The notes: generated by a model not told the origin, from the letters alone. A stretch of DNA of 39,999 bases from Ruminococcus sp. (GCF_017549005.1 NZ_JAFYYT010000017.1:1-39999), one strand, 5' to 3'. Positions 31,771-39,999 are shown, numbered from the stretch's first letter. A program made the numbers and translations.

Positions 31771-32670
31771 TTACACATCCTCAAGGGTGTAAATTTTGCA
31801 TTTTCTGTTCACGCGGGAGAATTTGCTGACAGCGCCGTTTGCGCTGACGTCGAAGAACTCGGTGACTCCCAGTTCCTCAAGCTTCTGTATTGCAAGATCC
31901 CAGCGTATTGGAGTATACACGTTGAGCTGATTTTCCCTGAGTACCTGCTCTCCCTTTGTCATAACCTCCCTGTCGAAGATAGAGAGGATAGGATAATCGG
32001 GATCCTTATACTCTGTGGAAGCGCAGAAATCAACGTACTCCTGCGAATAGTCCTTCATTATCGGGTGATGATAAGCGACGCCCGTACCGAAGCTGAAAGC
32101 TTTCAGTGCGCCCTCGTTCTGGCAGAGGGTGAGGGCTTTCTCGACCGAGTCTGCCTTACCGCTGACCATAACGTGGAATTTCGAGTTGCCGCTTCCGATG
32201 ACTATCTCATCGGATGAGAACTTATCCCTGAACATTTCCTCGATATCGCTGTATGAGAAGCCTATTACCACGCCCATGTCGAGCTTCTGGTCGTGCTCCT
32301 CGAGGCAGCGCATTGTAGCGCGGTTCATCATGATGATACCGTGAGCAAATTCATGGCTGACAGAGCCGAAACAGCTGCTTATGCTGACTATTCCCGAGCT
32401 GTAGCCTGCGCCGATATCGGGGATTATTCCCTTGCTTATGTAGTATTCAAAGACCACCCTGTCGCATATCAGAGAGATTATCCACTCTGCTACGCGGCCG
32501 TCGTATGCCTTGTTCTTTTCAAGATCCTTGTTCAGCCCGAGTCTGCCGAATGCTTCATCGAGATAAAACTCATACTTGTCCATCAGTTCAGGCGGCAGCT
32601 TGACAAGAAGCTTTTCAGGCTTCGAGCCGATGCCGTTGAAAAGAAACGCTCTGTTGTACATTTTTTTCAT
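31771..32670 (-). CDS. Malonyl-type acyltransferase (FabD/trans-AT-like)
   Basis: This 299-residue acyltransferase loads an extender unit from CoA to the carrier protein. The N-terminal FLFNGIGS stands for the usual FPGQG. The nucleophile is S91 in GAGYSSGIVS, where the common GHSxG has become GYSSG. R117 sits in MMNRATM, and H201 or H202 in VAYHHPIM is the catalytic His (usually xxFHS). The changes are compatible with activity but point to a divergent branch. It is the first gene of the operon, about 17 nt after the predicted transcript start. An alternative ATG three codons downstream (32661) has better spacing to GGGGAG, so the start may be 32661. Confidence 0.88.
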   Translation of the reverse strand: MKKMYNRAFLFNGIGSKPEKLLVKLPPELMDKYEFYLDEAFGRLGLNKDLEKNKAYDGRVAEWIISLICDRVVFEYYISKGIIPDIGAGYSSGIVSISSCFGSVSHEFAHGIIMMNRATMRCLEEHDQKLDMGVVIGFSYSDIEEMFRDKFSSDEIVIGSGNSKFHVMVSGKADSVEKALTLCQNEGALKAFSFGTGVAYHHPIMKDYSQEYVDFCASTEYKDPDYPILSIFDREVMTKGEQVLRENQLNVYTPIRWDLAIQKLEELGVTEFFDVSANGAVSKFSRVNRKCKIYTLEDV

Positions 32671-32693
32671 GCTCCCCTTATTAACATAAGTAA

Positions 32694-32722
32694 ATCTTAA
32701 CACCTATTCTGCACACTGTCAA
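32694..32722 (-). promoter_or_regulatory. Sigma-A promoter of the biosynthetic operon
   Basis: On the minus strand TTGACA (32722-32717) and TAAGAT (32699-32694) are 17 bp apart, giving a start near 32687. I see no other strong promoter within the operon, whose genes overlap or lie less than 65 bp apart, so one transcript of about 10 kb is likely. Confidence 0.75.
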
Positions 32723-32908
32723 GAGAAAAAACGGCTCTAAAAAGCGATTTTTAGAAAAGCAATAAAAAAGTGTCGAGTCCACAACAGATTTTTATAAAAT
32801 AGGATAATTATACTATCTGTAATTTGTTAACTAGTGATTAATAAGGCTGAATTTTTATATTAAAATCATGATTTTGGAATGGCACTTTTAAGCATTTTTA
32901 ATACCGTG

Positions 32909-33095
32909 AGCCGTACTGCCAATTTGGGATTTCAATATGGCAGTACCAATTTTTTGCGCTGCCGGTCCCGGCAGACTGTGCAGTAGTTATAGATTTTACG
33001 CCTGTCCGTAATATCCGTCTACTTTGAGTAGACGCCCCCCGTGTGACAGGCACGAGTGCTTAAAAAAGCCTTTTCCATTTGGAAAAGGCTTTTTA
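32909..33095 (+). ncRNA. Candidate small structured RNA
   Basis: TTGGAA (32874-32879) and TTTAAT (32897-32902), 17 bp apart, predict a start near 32909. The stretch then holds GTACTGCCA/TGGCAGTAC (32913-32946), CTGCCGG/CCGGCAG (32959-32974), an outer stem GCCTGTC/GACAGGC (33000-33051) around GTCTACT/AGTAGAC (33017-33033), and ends in a terminator at 33063-33095. It has no open frame with a ribosome site. The strand is inferred from promoter and terminator position; a minus-strand reading is also possible. Confidence 0.45.
33063..33095. terminator. Bidirectional terminator
   Basis: AAAAAGCCTTTTCC and GGAAAAGGCTTTTT form a 14-bp stem around ATTT, with A and T runs on both sides. It could end the candidate small RNA on the plus strand and the PanT-like transcript on the minus strand. 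Confidence 0.88.
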
Positions 33096-33102
33096 GTGAT
33101 CG

Positions 33103-33353
33103 GTGATCAGGATTTTTGTGTGTCTTTATCAGCTCCGCTCTGAGGCGCTGCTGATAATTGATGTAAATAATGTCGGGACAAACGATTCAGACGGTGTGTT
33201 GATCACGGCAGCTCTGAAAGCAGCCGATGTAGTCGGACTCATTGTAAACCTTAAATTTATGAACGCCGCCGTGCTTTTTGCGTGCGGCTGTACGGGATTT
33301 ACTGATTTACCGCTGACAGCTTCGGAAAAGCTGCTTGACAGTCGTGAATGTTC
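33103..33353 (+). other. Gap with a coding-like remnant, no supported gene
   Basis: A plus-strand frame from a GTG at 33103 (ALLIIDVNNVGTNDSDGVLI and onward to ASEKLLDSRECSYF) has codon use like real genes, and the opposite strand reads as the Ser-rich shadow seen under true genes here. However, it has no ribosome site and runs on antisense into the end of the PanT-like gene. It may be a decayed gene piece. I cannot name a family. Confidence 0.3.
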
Positions 33354-33971
33354 TTACTTTTCGGGATTTTTTATAAGCTTTGCTTTGAAAAGTGCTGTTC
33401 CCACAGCACCTGTGATGATCGTGCATACTATCATTTCAACAAGCGCGTTTACGCCTACGAAACTGATGATGAAGGGGATAACGCTCTTGCCTTTCATAAG
33501 TCCCTGAACGTACTCGGTTTTTCCGAAGAGGAATACGAGCGACAGCATAAAGAAAGCTGTGTTCATAAGGGCTGTAAAGAAACCTGTAATGAAACAAGAG
33601 ATACGTGCGTCTGTAAGCTTTGAAGCTCCCTGGAAGATGAGACCTGCAAGGAAACCGTCAAGCAGACGAGGTATGAAGCGCTGTATGAATGCAAAAAACG
33701 GATTGATCTCTACAAGTACCGCTCCCATACCGCTCGGAATACCGATACCGAAGCACTGCAGGAAGCTGAATATACCAAAGACACCGCCGATGATCGCGCC
33801 CCCGACAGGGCCCAGCGAGATCGCTGCTATGGCGATAGGGATGATGTTCAGCGTTATTACCAGCGGACCTACGGGAATAGAACCGATCGGCGTAAACGAG
33901 AACACGGCTATGACCGCAGTCAGCAAGCCGAGCAATACCATGCTTTTGACGTCGAACTTAAAACTTTTCAT
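33354..33971 (-). CDS. ECF transporter substrate-binding (S) component, PanT-like
   Basis: This 205-residue membrane protein has six predicted helices. The beginning (MVLLGLLTAVIAVFSFTPIG), then VGPLVITLNIIPIAIAAISLGPVGGAIIGGVFGIFSFL and the FFAFIQRFIPRLLDGFLAGL segment match the S components of energy-coupling-factor vitamin uptake systems, closest by eye to PanT (pantothenate) or related folate/riboflavin-type members. It needs the shared EcfA/A'/T module encoded elsewhere. The ATG at 33971 has AAGGAGG about ten bases upstream. It lies next to an operon with two phosphopantetheine-dependent carrier proteins, which fits pantothenate as substrate, but this is inference. Confidence 0.8.
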   Translation of the reverse strand: MKSFKFDVKSMVLLGLLTAVIAVFSFTPIGSIPVGPLVITLNIIPIAIAAISLGPVGGAIIGGVFGIFSFLQCFGIGIPSGMGAVLVEINPFFAFIQRFIPRLLDGFLAGLIFQGASKLTDARISCFITGFFTALMNTAFFMLSLVFLFGKTEYVQGLMKGKSVIPFIISFVGVNALVEMIVCTIITGAVGTALFKAKLIKNPEK

Positions 33972-34018
33972 TTTCAAATTTCCTCCTTGTTACTATTCCT
34001 CTTGTGAGGATATAATAC

Positions 34019-34040
34019 AACATGAATATAATATCATGTT
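34019..34040. promoter_or_regulatory. Operator-like inverted repeat upstream of the PanT-like gene
   Basis: AACATGA and TCATGTT are perfect arms around ATATAATA, about 50 bp upstream of the PanT-like ATG. The AT-rich centre could belong to the promoter itself. A vitamin- or CoA-responsive repressor would be expected here, but the motif does not match a site I know. Confidence 0.5.
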
Positions 34041-34347
34041 TTTGAAATAAAGTAAATAGCCTTTTTGATGAATTTTCGTTCATAAAATGTTCCAGAATAG
34101 TTCATGTTTTATAAATAGAATTTCTATATACCCATATATATCATCATAATAATACTACCTGTAATCTTTTCTGAGGATCAGCTTGCATAATATGTTTTAT
34201 TGACTACACAAAAATTGGTACAGCCATTAGGCGTGCTATTGCGGCAAGGGGATATATCGGCTGATGAAGTTTGAAGAAAGTGGTAATATTGTAAAATAAT
34301 GCACAAAACTGTCGTGATAATTTCTTAATATTAGTTGAACGTAAATA

Positions 34348-34376
34348 TTGCAATTTGTATATCATTGTGTTATAAT
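34348..34376 (+). promoter_or_regulatory. Promoter of the giant adhesin gene
   Basis: TTGCAA (34348-34353) and TATAAT (34371-34376) are 17 bp apart, giving a leader of about 100 nt before the ATG at 34486. The 300 bp upstream, back to 34041, is AT-rich and shows no gene. Confidence 0.75.
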
Positions 34377-34485
34377 ATAAAATGCAAAATTCTGTAAATA
34401 TATCATATCGCGTACAGGCGGAAAGGTACAGTTACGGGGAAATTGTGTAAAAACAAAAAACAATAAAAGAAAGGATGGATCGATA

Positions 34486-37400
34486 ATGAAGAAAACTTTG
34501 GGTAAACGCCTGGTAAGCAGTGTTACCTCAGGAGTTGTGGCGCTGAGCTACATTCTGCCCTCATGCGTGGGAATGCAGGCTTATGCGGCTGACGCAGCCG
34601 ACGGACTGCCGATCGTTGACACACCTTATGAGGAAACGATGTGGTTCAGGAATAACCCGCTGGGTATTGCAGGCGATTTCCATTTGTTTGCTTTTGATAC
34701 CATTGAAACCACCAACGACAGAGCTCACATCAACGGAAACATCGCTGCACCAAACTATATCGTCGGTTCAAATCACGGACAGCTCAATACTGCGGGCACA
34801 GGAAGGCTCCTTAACGTTGTCAGGGACTCATTCATGCTCAAAGAAGGCGGAGACTACGAAACGAAAGCCAAAGCGGAAGGAACGAAGGAATTCTCACTCG
34901 GTAAGATGAGCGACTTCTTCTTCCCTGAAAATTGCGGATTGTCCGTAAAGAAGGGTGAATACGTATTCGGATACGGATATGTCGAGACTGAAAAGGCAAA
35001 GCTCGATTATCCTCATGACGCAAGCAAGTATGCATTTGTAAGACTTGATCTTCCACAGTCTGAAAGCTACTATGTAAAGCTGCAGCCGGGCGGAGAATTT
35101 TCTTCAAACTGTTATCTTGCCCATGCAGGAGGAAATCTCATCGACTTTGAGGTCGAAAAGGGCAATTACGAAAGACGTTCGGACAATTACGCTACATTTG
35201 ACAACTGCTATGCAGACCTCAAGCTGGTGGAAAATCCCGATTACGCCAACGATCCTGCAAATCAGTCCGCATACATCGGCACTCTCACACTGAATGCCGA
35301 GGGTACGAACGTGCTCAACTTTACTGCCGACGAGGCTGACAACTACAAGAACCTCAAGGTCGCCGGCATCAACTTCAAGGACGGTCAGTTCCATGACGAC
35401 CAGACTCTTGTTGTCAATATCGACCTCAAGGGCAAGAAGGAGTTCGTATGGTCGCCGGAATGGACATACGAATCCTCTTACGATCCTTCTTACAAGCTTG
35501 TTAATTCCGAGGAGAGCGCTCTCAGCGGAACAAATATAATCTACAATTTCTTCAACGCTAATTCAGAGGGCACGAAGGTACTCTACAACTACGGCGAAAA
35601 GCTTGAGCCGTGGGGCTGCGTGCTCGCTCCTGACTGCGAGGTAGTTCCGAACAACATGAGCGGTACTATCATCGCCGACAAGATAACTCTTACAAACGAG
35701 ACGCACATGGCGCCTTTCATGAACCCTGTAAGCGAAAAGGCTCAGGTAAGCATTTCCGCCAAGAAGACATGGGACGACGAGGGAATAAAGCATGACGACG
35801 ACGAAGTCGAGATCGCTCTCTATCGTTCCAAGAAAGCGGGTCTTCCAAAGGTAACAGACGAAAAGTATGTTGTCAACAAGTATGATGACTTCGTTGAAGC
35901 TGTAAGAGAGGCAGGAAAGACAGATACTCACTTCAGCTATCAGGAAGGAAATGCCGTTAAGGACGTCAATACAGAAGGCGATTCGGACATTATCGTTTCC
36001 AAGTTCGGCTTCGGTGAGGAAGAACCGATATTTGTGCCTATCACAGACGCTGTACAGGCAAATATAGCAGACGGTACCTATACATTTAAAAAGGGAACCG
36101 TTGATTACGTTGTTGATGTTGCGGGCGGCGAGATAAAAGATATCAGCGGCTCGGGCATCGGCTACAAGGAACTCGGCACCAAGAAGCTCAACGCTTCCAA
36201 CAACTGGACAGCTTCATGGGACAATCTCGATAAGACTGATGCCACCGGCCATACGTACTTCTACTATGCCGATGAGGTCAACGTTCCCGACGGATACTCT
36301 GTTGAGTATACCGAAAACGGCGTATCAGGCGGAAACAGAACTATCGGCGTTGTTAACAAGGGCGGCAGCGGCGGTACACCTGCAAAGGTAAGCTTTGCAA
36401 AGTACAGCGACGCTATGACTGTCACCGAGGACGGCGACGGCAATATCAAGAGCGAGTACGCTAAGGAGTTCCTCTCAGGCGCTAAGCTCACTCTCACTGC
36501 TAAGGATATTGAGGACGCGACCCTCAATAAGAGCACATACTCGAATCAGGACAAGAATGCTGAGTGCAGTGTGAAGTACAGTGAGAAATCCATCACATGG
36601 ACAAGCATCGACAAGCCTGTTGAGTTCTACGGACTCCCCAACGGACTCTACAAGCTCACAGAAGAAGCTCCCGACGGCTTCCAGCCTGTCAAGGAGACAG
36701 ATATCAGAATAGACAACGGTACTGCTACGGTAGTAACTGCCGACACAGGCGTTACAGCAGCATCTGTTGCTCTGCTCGATACAGCTATCGAAATCGTTGA
36801 CGAGTCATTTGCAGTGACTGTAAAGAAGTCCGACGGAAACGGCAAGCCTGTACAGGGCGCGTATTTCAGATTAAAGGGCACGTCGGGCGAGAGCATGAAG
36901 AACGTAAAGGCTCACGACTCGAAGTACTTTGCAGCTAACGGCAAGGGCTGGGGCGAAAAGGCTGACAAGAACCTTTACCCTTCAAAGGCAAAGGAGTGCG
37001 AGATAGCAAATCTTGCTTCCGACGGCAAGTCGTTTGAATGGTACTCCACAGGTTCGGACGTTGTTTTCACAGGTCTGACCGAGGGCACATACACTGTTGA
37101 GGAGATAAACGCTCCCGCAGGTTATTCAAAGGACAGCTCAAAGACATTCACAGTAAAGAGAACAGACGGTATCCTTGCAGCAGACAAGGGTACGCTGGAG
37201 TTCACAGACAAGAAGGACACCGTTAAGATAAGCAAGGGCGATATGGGCTCGGTCATCATTGACGGCGCAGAGTTCGTTCTCAGAAAGAAGGACGGCACTT
37301 CACTGGGAGCTCTCACAACAACAGACGGCAGCGCTGACATTTCCGAAAAGGTGAGCAAGTCTCATGACGCTCTCAGCGGAACCAGCGGTGTTAAGATAAA

Positions 37401-39999
37401 GGATCTTACAAAGGGTCAGAAGTATACTGTCCGCGGCGGCACTTTCAAAAATGTGACCGTTGACGGAAAGGCTGCTTCTTCCTCCGGTAAGAACACAATT
37501 GAGTACAAGGGTACAGTATCGGGAGATACACTTGAGATAAAGGGTATCGTAAGCGGTACATACGTTATCGAATTTGAGGACGGAAGCATCTACACGGTAG
37601 ACGTTGAAGAGGGCGCTTCTGTTCCCGAGGTAAAATGCGAAAAGCTCCTCGGACTCACAGACGGCGGAAAGGCTTGTGAGTTCACAGGCGGCTCCATCGA
37701 CATCATCGGTCTTGACGACGGCGATTATGTTCTCGTTGAGACAGCTTCTCCGAACGGCTACACAAAGGTCGTATCCGAGTTCGGCTTCAATGTTGCAGGC
37801 GGCAAGGTAACAGTTACCGACGCCAAGACAACAGGAAAGTACAAGCTCTCGGAGGACGGCAGCCAGCTCATTATCCTTGACGATATCTCAAAGATAGAGA
37901 TCAGCAAGTTCTTCGGCACTGAGGGCAATACAACTCCCGAGGGAACAACTGACGGTGCTGACATGAAGCTCACATTCGTCAAGGCTTCCGAGAAGAAGCT
38001 CCCTGCTGAAAAGTCAGGCGACGCTCTCGGCGCAGGCGAATCTGCCGAGTGGAACACAAAGGTCTCCAACCCCAAGACATTCGAGGGACTTTACGACGGT
38101 GAGTACCTCCTTGAGGAGACAAAGGCTCCTGCAGGATACGAAGCTGCAGCTCCAAAGACTATCGTTATCAGGGACGGCGTTATCGTTGAGACAGACGCTG
38201 ACAAGAACGTTATAAGCACAAAGACGAGCGAGGCTCTTCTCAATGTCAAGAAAAACACTATCATACTTGACAAGAAGGCACTCGGCGCAACTGAGATACC
38301 TGAGTCGGCAGGAAAGGTCAAGTTCACACTTACTGCAAACGATGAGGGCGCAACTCTCAGCGGCGTTATCATCAACGACGGAACAGCTCTCGGTGCTGTA
38401 AAGTCCACAGAGCCTTTCGACGGAAACACAGTTACCTTCACAGGTCTTGAGAACGGTACATATACTCTCACAGAGGACACAGCACCTCTCGGCTACTCGG
38501 TAGTAAGCGACTTTACATTTACAGTAAAGGACGGCAAGGTAACAGACGTATCAGCTGTTACTACAGGCAAGGCTTACGTTGACGAGAACGGTCACCTCGT
38601 AGTTGAGGACGCTCCCGTAATTTCGATCGACAAGACAGACCTCGGCGGCAAGATGATCACAGACGGCACAGCTGAGTTCACACTTACAGCAAAGGACGCC
38701 GACGGTTCGCTCAGCGGCGTGAAGATCAACAGCGAGGAAGCGCTCGGCGATGTGAAGTCCGCAACCTTTGCAAGCAACAGCACAAAGCTCGAATATCTCA
38801 AGGACGGCAAGTACTCACTGAAGGAGGATACAGCTCCCGCAGGATATTCAACAGTTTCTGAGTTTACATTCACAATAAAGAACGGTCTCGTAACAGACGT
38901 AAGCGCAGTTACGGACGGTGTTACAGAGAAGTCCGAGGACGGCAAGAAGATAACAGTCAAGGACGCTCCGATAATCAGCCTCGATAAGCTCGCACTCGGT
39001 GCAGAACCTATCCCCGAGTCGGCAGGCAAGGCAACTTTCGTACTCACAGCAGAGGACGAGGAGAACACTCTTGAGGGAGTAAAGATCAACGGCGGCGACG
39101 CAACTGCAAAGGGCACAAAGTCTGTTAAGATCGACGGCAACAACGCTAAGCTCGAATACCTCAAGGACGGCAAGTACAGCCTGGAGGAGACAGTGGCTCC
39201 CGACGGTTATACTACAGTTACAAAGTTCACATTCACAGTCAAGGACGGCAAGGTAACAGACGTAAGCACCGTTACAGACGGCAAGGCTTACGTTGACGAG
39301 AACGGCCACCTTGTAGTTGAGGACAGACAGTCAGAGATAACTCTTGACAAGCTTGCACTCGGCGCAACACCTATCCCCGAGTCAGCAGGAAAGGCAACTT
39401 TCGTACTTACAGCAGAGGACGAGGACAAGAACCTCGACGGTGTAACAGTCGGCGAGGGCTCAAAGGCTAAGACTCTTACAAGCAAGGACAAGTCCGTAGA
39501 ATTTGAGGGTAACAGCGCCAAGTTCACAGGACTTAAAGACGGTAAGTACAGCCTGGAGGAGACAGTAGCTCCTGACGGCTATACTACAGTTACAAAGTTC
39601 ACATTCACAGTTGAAAACGGCAAGGTAAAGGACGTAAGCACTGTTACAGACGGTAAGGCTTATGTTGACGAAAACGGTCACCTTGTAGTAGAAGACAACA
39701 AGTCCACAATAACACTTGACAAACTTGCACTTGGTGCAACACCTATCCCCGAGTCAGCAGGCAAGGCAACATTTGTACTTACAGCTGAGGACGAGGACAA
39801 GAACCTCGACGGCGTAACAGTCGGAGAGGGCTCAAAGGCTAAGACACTGACCGATAAAGACAAGTCCGTAGAATTTGAGGGCAACAGCGCTAAGTTCACA
39901 GGACTCAAAGACGGAAAGTACAGCTTAGAGGAGACAGTAGCTCCTGACGGCTATACTACAGTTACAAAGTTCACATTCACAGTTGAAAACGGCAAGGTA
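34486..39999 (+). CDS. Giant secreted adhesin with Cna-B/SpaA-type repeats (partial)
   Basis: The frame is open from the ATG (with AAAGGATGG upstream) to the window end, 1838 codons without a stop. A signal peptide (about 1-37, ending MQAYA-A) is followed by a choice-of-anchor-A-like domain (about 50-310, beginning LGIAGDFHLFAFDTIETT). From about residue 400 many prealbumin-like Cna-B/SpaA domains follow, each ending in a variant of YSLEETVAPDGY, where the Glu promotes Lys-Asn isopeptide bonds; the Lys is in the LDKLALG strand. The last part is tandem repeats of about 120 residues. Such proteins are wall-anchored pili or adhesins; the expected LPxTG signal or other anchor lies outside the window. 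A role in attachment to plant fibre or host surface is inferred. Confidence 0.9.
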   Translation, partial: MKKTLGKRLVSSVTSGVVALSYILPSCVGMQAYAADAADGLPIVDTPYEETMWFRNNPLGIAGDFHLFAFDTIETTNDRAHINGNIAAPNYIVGSNHGQLNTAGTGRLLNVVRDSFMLKEGGDYETKAKAEGTKEFSLGKMSDFFFPENCGLSVKKGEYVFGYGYVETEKAKLDYPHDASKYAFVRLDLPQSESYYVKLQPGGEFSSNCYLAHAGGNLIDFEVEKGNYERRSDNYATFDNCYADLKLVENPDYANDPANQSAYIGTLTLNAEGTNVLNFTADEADNYKNLKVAGINFKDGQFHDDQTLVVNIDLKGKKEFVWSPEWTYESSYDPSYKLVNSEESALSGTNIIYNFFNANSEGTKVLYNYGEKLEPWGCVLAPDCEVVPNNMSGTIIADKITLTNETHMAPFMNPVSEKAQVSISAKKTWDDEGIKHDDDEVEIALYRSKKAGLPKVTDEKYVVNKYDDFVEAVREAGKTDTHFSYQEGNAVKDVNTEGDSDIIVSKFGFGEEEPIFVPITDAVQANIADGTYTFKKGTVDYVVDVAGGEIKDISGSGIGYKELGTKKLNASNNWTASWDNLDKTDATGHTYFYYADEVNVPDGYSVEYTENGVSGGNRTIGVVNKGGSGGTPAKVSFAKYSDAMTVTEDGDGNIKSEYAKEFLSGAKLTLTAKDIEDATLNKSTYSNQDKNAECSVKYSEKSITWTSIDKPVEFYGLPNGLYKLTEEAPDGFQPVKETDIRIDNGTATVVTADTGVTAASVALLDTAIEIVDESFAVTVKKSDGNGKPVQGAYFRLKGTSGESMKNVKAHDSKYFAANGKGWGEKADKNLYPSKAKECEIANLASDGKSFEWYSTGSDVVFTGLTEGTYTVEEINAPAGYSKDSSKTFTVKRTDGILAADKGTLEFTDKKDTVKISKGDMGSVIIDGAEFVLRKKDGTSLGALTTTDGSADISEKVSKSHDALSGTSGVKIKDLTKGQKYTVRGGTFKNVTVDGKAASSSGKNTIEYKGTVSGDTLEIKGIVSGTYVIEFEDGSIYTVDVEEGASVPEVKCEKLLGLTDGGKACEFTGGSIDIIGLDDGDYVLVETASPNGYTKVVSEFGFNVAGGKVTVTDAKTTGKYKLSEDGSQLIILDDISKIEISKFFGTEGNTTPEGTTDGADMKLTFVKASEKKLPAEKSGDALGAGESAEWNTKVSNPKTFEGLYDGEYLLEETKAPAGYEAAAPKTIVIRDGVIVETDADKNVISTKTSEALLNVKKNTIILDKKALGATEIPESAGKVKFTLTANDEGATLSGVIINDGTALGAVKSTEPFDGNTVTFTGLENGTYTLTEDTAPLGYSVVSDFTFTVKDGKVTDVSAVTTGKAYVDENGHLVVEDAPVISIDKTDLGGKMITDGTAEFTLTAKDADGSLSGVKINSEEALGDVKSATFASNSTKLEYLKDGKYSLKEDTAPAGYSTVSEFTFTIKNGLVTDVSAVTDGVTEKSEDGKKITVKDAPIISLDKLALGAEPIPESAGKATFVLTAEDEENTLEGVKINGGDATAKGTKSVKIDGNNAKLEYLKDGKYSLEETVAPDGYTTVTKFTFTVKDGKVTDVSTVTDGKAYVDENGHLVVEDRQSEITLDKLALGATPIPESAGKATFVLTAEDEDKNLDGVTVGEGSKAKTLTSKDKSVEFEGNSAKFTGLKDGKYSLEETVAPDGYTTVTKFTFTVENGKVKDVSTVTDGKAYVDENGHLVVEDNKSTITLDKLALGATPIPESAGKATFVLTAEDEDKNLDGVTVGEGSKAKTLTDKDKSVEFEGNSAKFTGLKDGKYSLEETVAPDGYTTVTKFTFTVENGKV
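38278..39999 (+). repeat. Tandem repeats of 354-372 bp in the adhesin gene
   Basis: Units start with a variant of ALGATPIPESAGKATF at 38278, 38638, 38992, 39355 and 39727, that is every 118-124 codons. The last two are nearly identical over the visible length, while the first are clearly diverged. This indicates recent duplication towards the 3' end, and the array probably continues past the window. Confidence 0.9.

Noticed and set aside
22733-32670. HMG-synthase type beta-branching cassette of a trans-AT polyketide cluster
   Set aside because: No HMG-CoA synthase gene is present, and the ketosynthase has the active Cys, not the Ser of the decarboxylating cassette enzyme.
22733-32670. Housekeeping fatty acid synthesis operon
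   Set aside because: FabG, FabZ, FabH, FabK/FabI and the acetyl-CoA carboxylase genes are absent, and a ligase, a tautomerase and two thioesterases are present.
32909-33095. 6S RNA
   Set aside because: The length fits, but the hairpins are consecutive and separate instead of one long rod with a central bubble.
34583-39908. Many minus-strand open frames opposite the adhesin
   Set aside because: They are Ser/Val/Leu-rich shadows caused by the codon bias and repeats of the plus-strand gene, with no ribosome sites.

Overview
The window looks like a chromosomal segment of a rumen or gut Ruminococcus-like Firmicute (Oscillospiraceae). The evidence is a secreted CotH protein ending in a type I dockerin, a very large Cna-B/SpaA-type surface adhesin, strong AGGAGG ribosome sites, 17-bp-spaced sigma-A promoters, a LexA box of the Gram-positive type, and moderate GC with AT-rich gaps. 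R. flavefaciens or a close relative is plausible but cannot be fixed from the sequence alone.

Layout. 1-650: 3' end of a 23S rRNA gene, then a separately promoted tRNA-Lys / tRNA-Glu / 5S / tRNA-Asn unit. 645-1696: a zinc-ribbon protein and a GNAT acetyltransferase. 2070-7470: an FtsX-type ABC exporter (ATPase plus permease), divergent from a two-component system that probably controls it. 7543-9207: a U32-type Fe-S protein carrying six 10-residue GAGGPPPWAT repeats. 9573-11615: an SOS cassette with a LexA box, a Y-family DNA polymerase and a YolD-like partner. 11665-12454 (minus): no credible gene, but its own consensus promoter and many strong hairpins, best read as a large structured non-coding RNA of about 790 nt. 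12661-18089: an ECF sigma factor with a Thr-rich membrane-anchored partner, divergent from the dockerin-bearing CotH protein. 18392-22622: a three-gene ABC-2 exporter and a small secreted protein, whose promoters carry the same arrangement of three operator copies spaced 21-22 bp.

22733-32670 (minus) is the most striking part: thirteen tightly packed genes forming a compact carrier-protein-dependent biosynthetic operon. It encodes a malonyl-type acyltransferase, two acyl carrier proteins, one catalytically intact ketosynthase, a 3-hydroxyacyl dehydrogenase, two crotonases plus a crotonase-like remnant, a hotdog thioesterase, a MIF-type tautomerase, a Cys-nucleophile dienelactone-hydrolase-like enzyme, an AMP-ligase and a type II thioesterase. 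There is no enoyl reductase, so an unsaturated or cyclised product is the natural inference. The product is unknown, and I do not recognise the cluster as a described pathway.

32909-33095 may be a second, small structured RNA. 33354-33971 is a PanT-like ECF substrate-binding component, a possible source of pantothenate for the carrier proteins. 34486 to the window end is a giant adhesin with tandem repeats of about 120 residues, cut by the window edge.

All functional calls rest on motifs read by eye. Start codons were chosen by ribosome-site spacing and several differ from the longest open frame.
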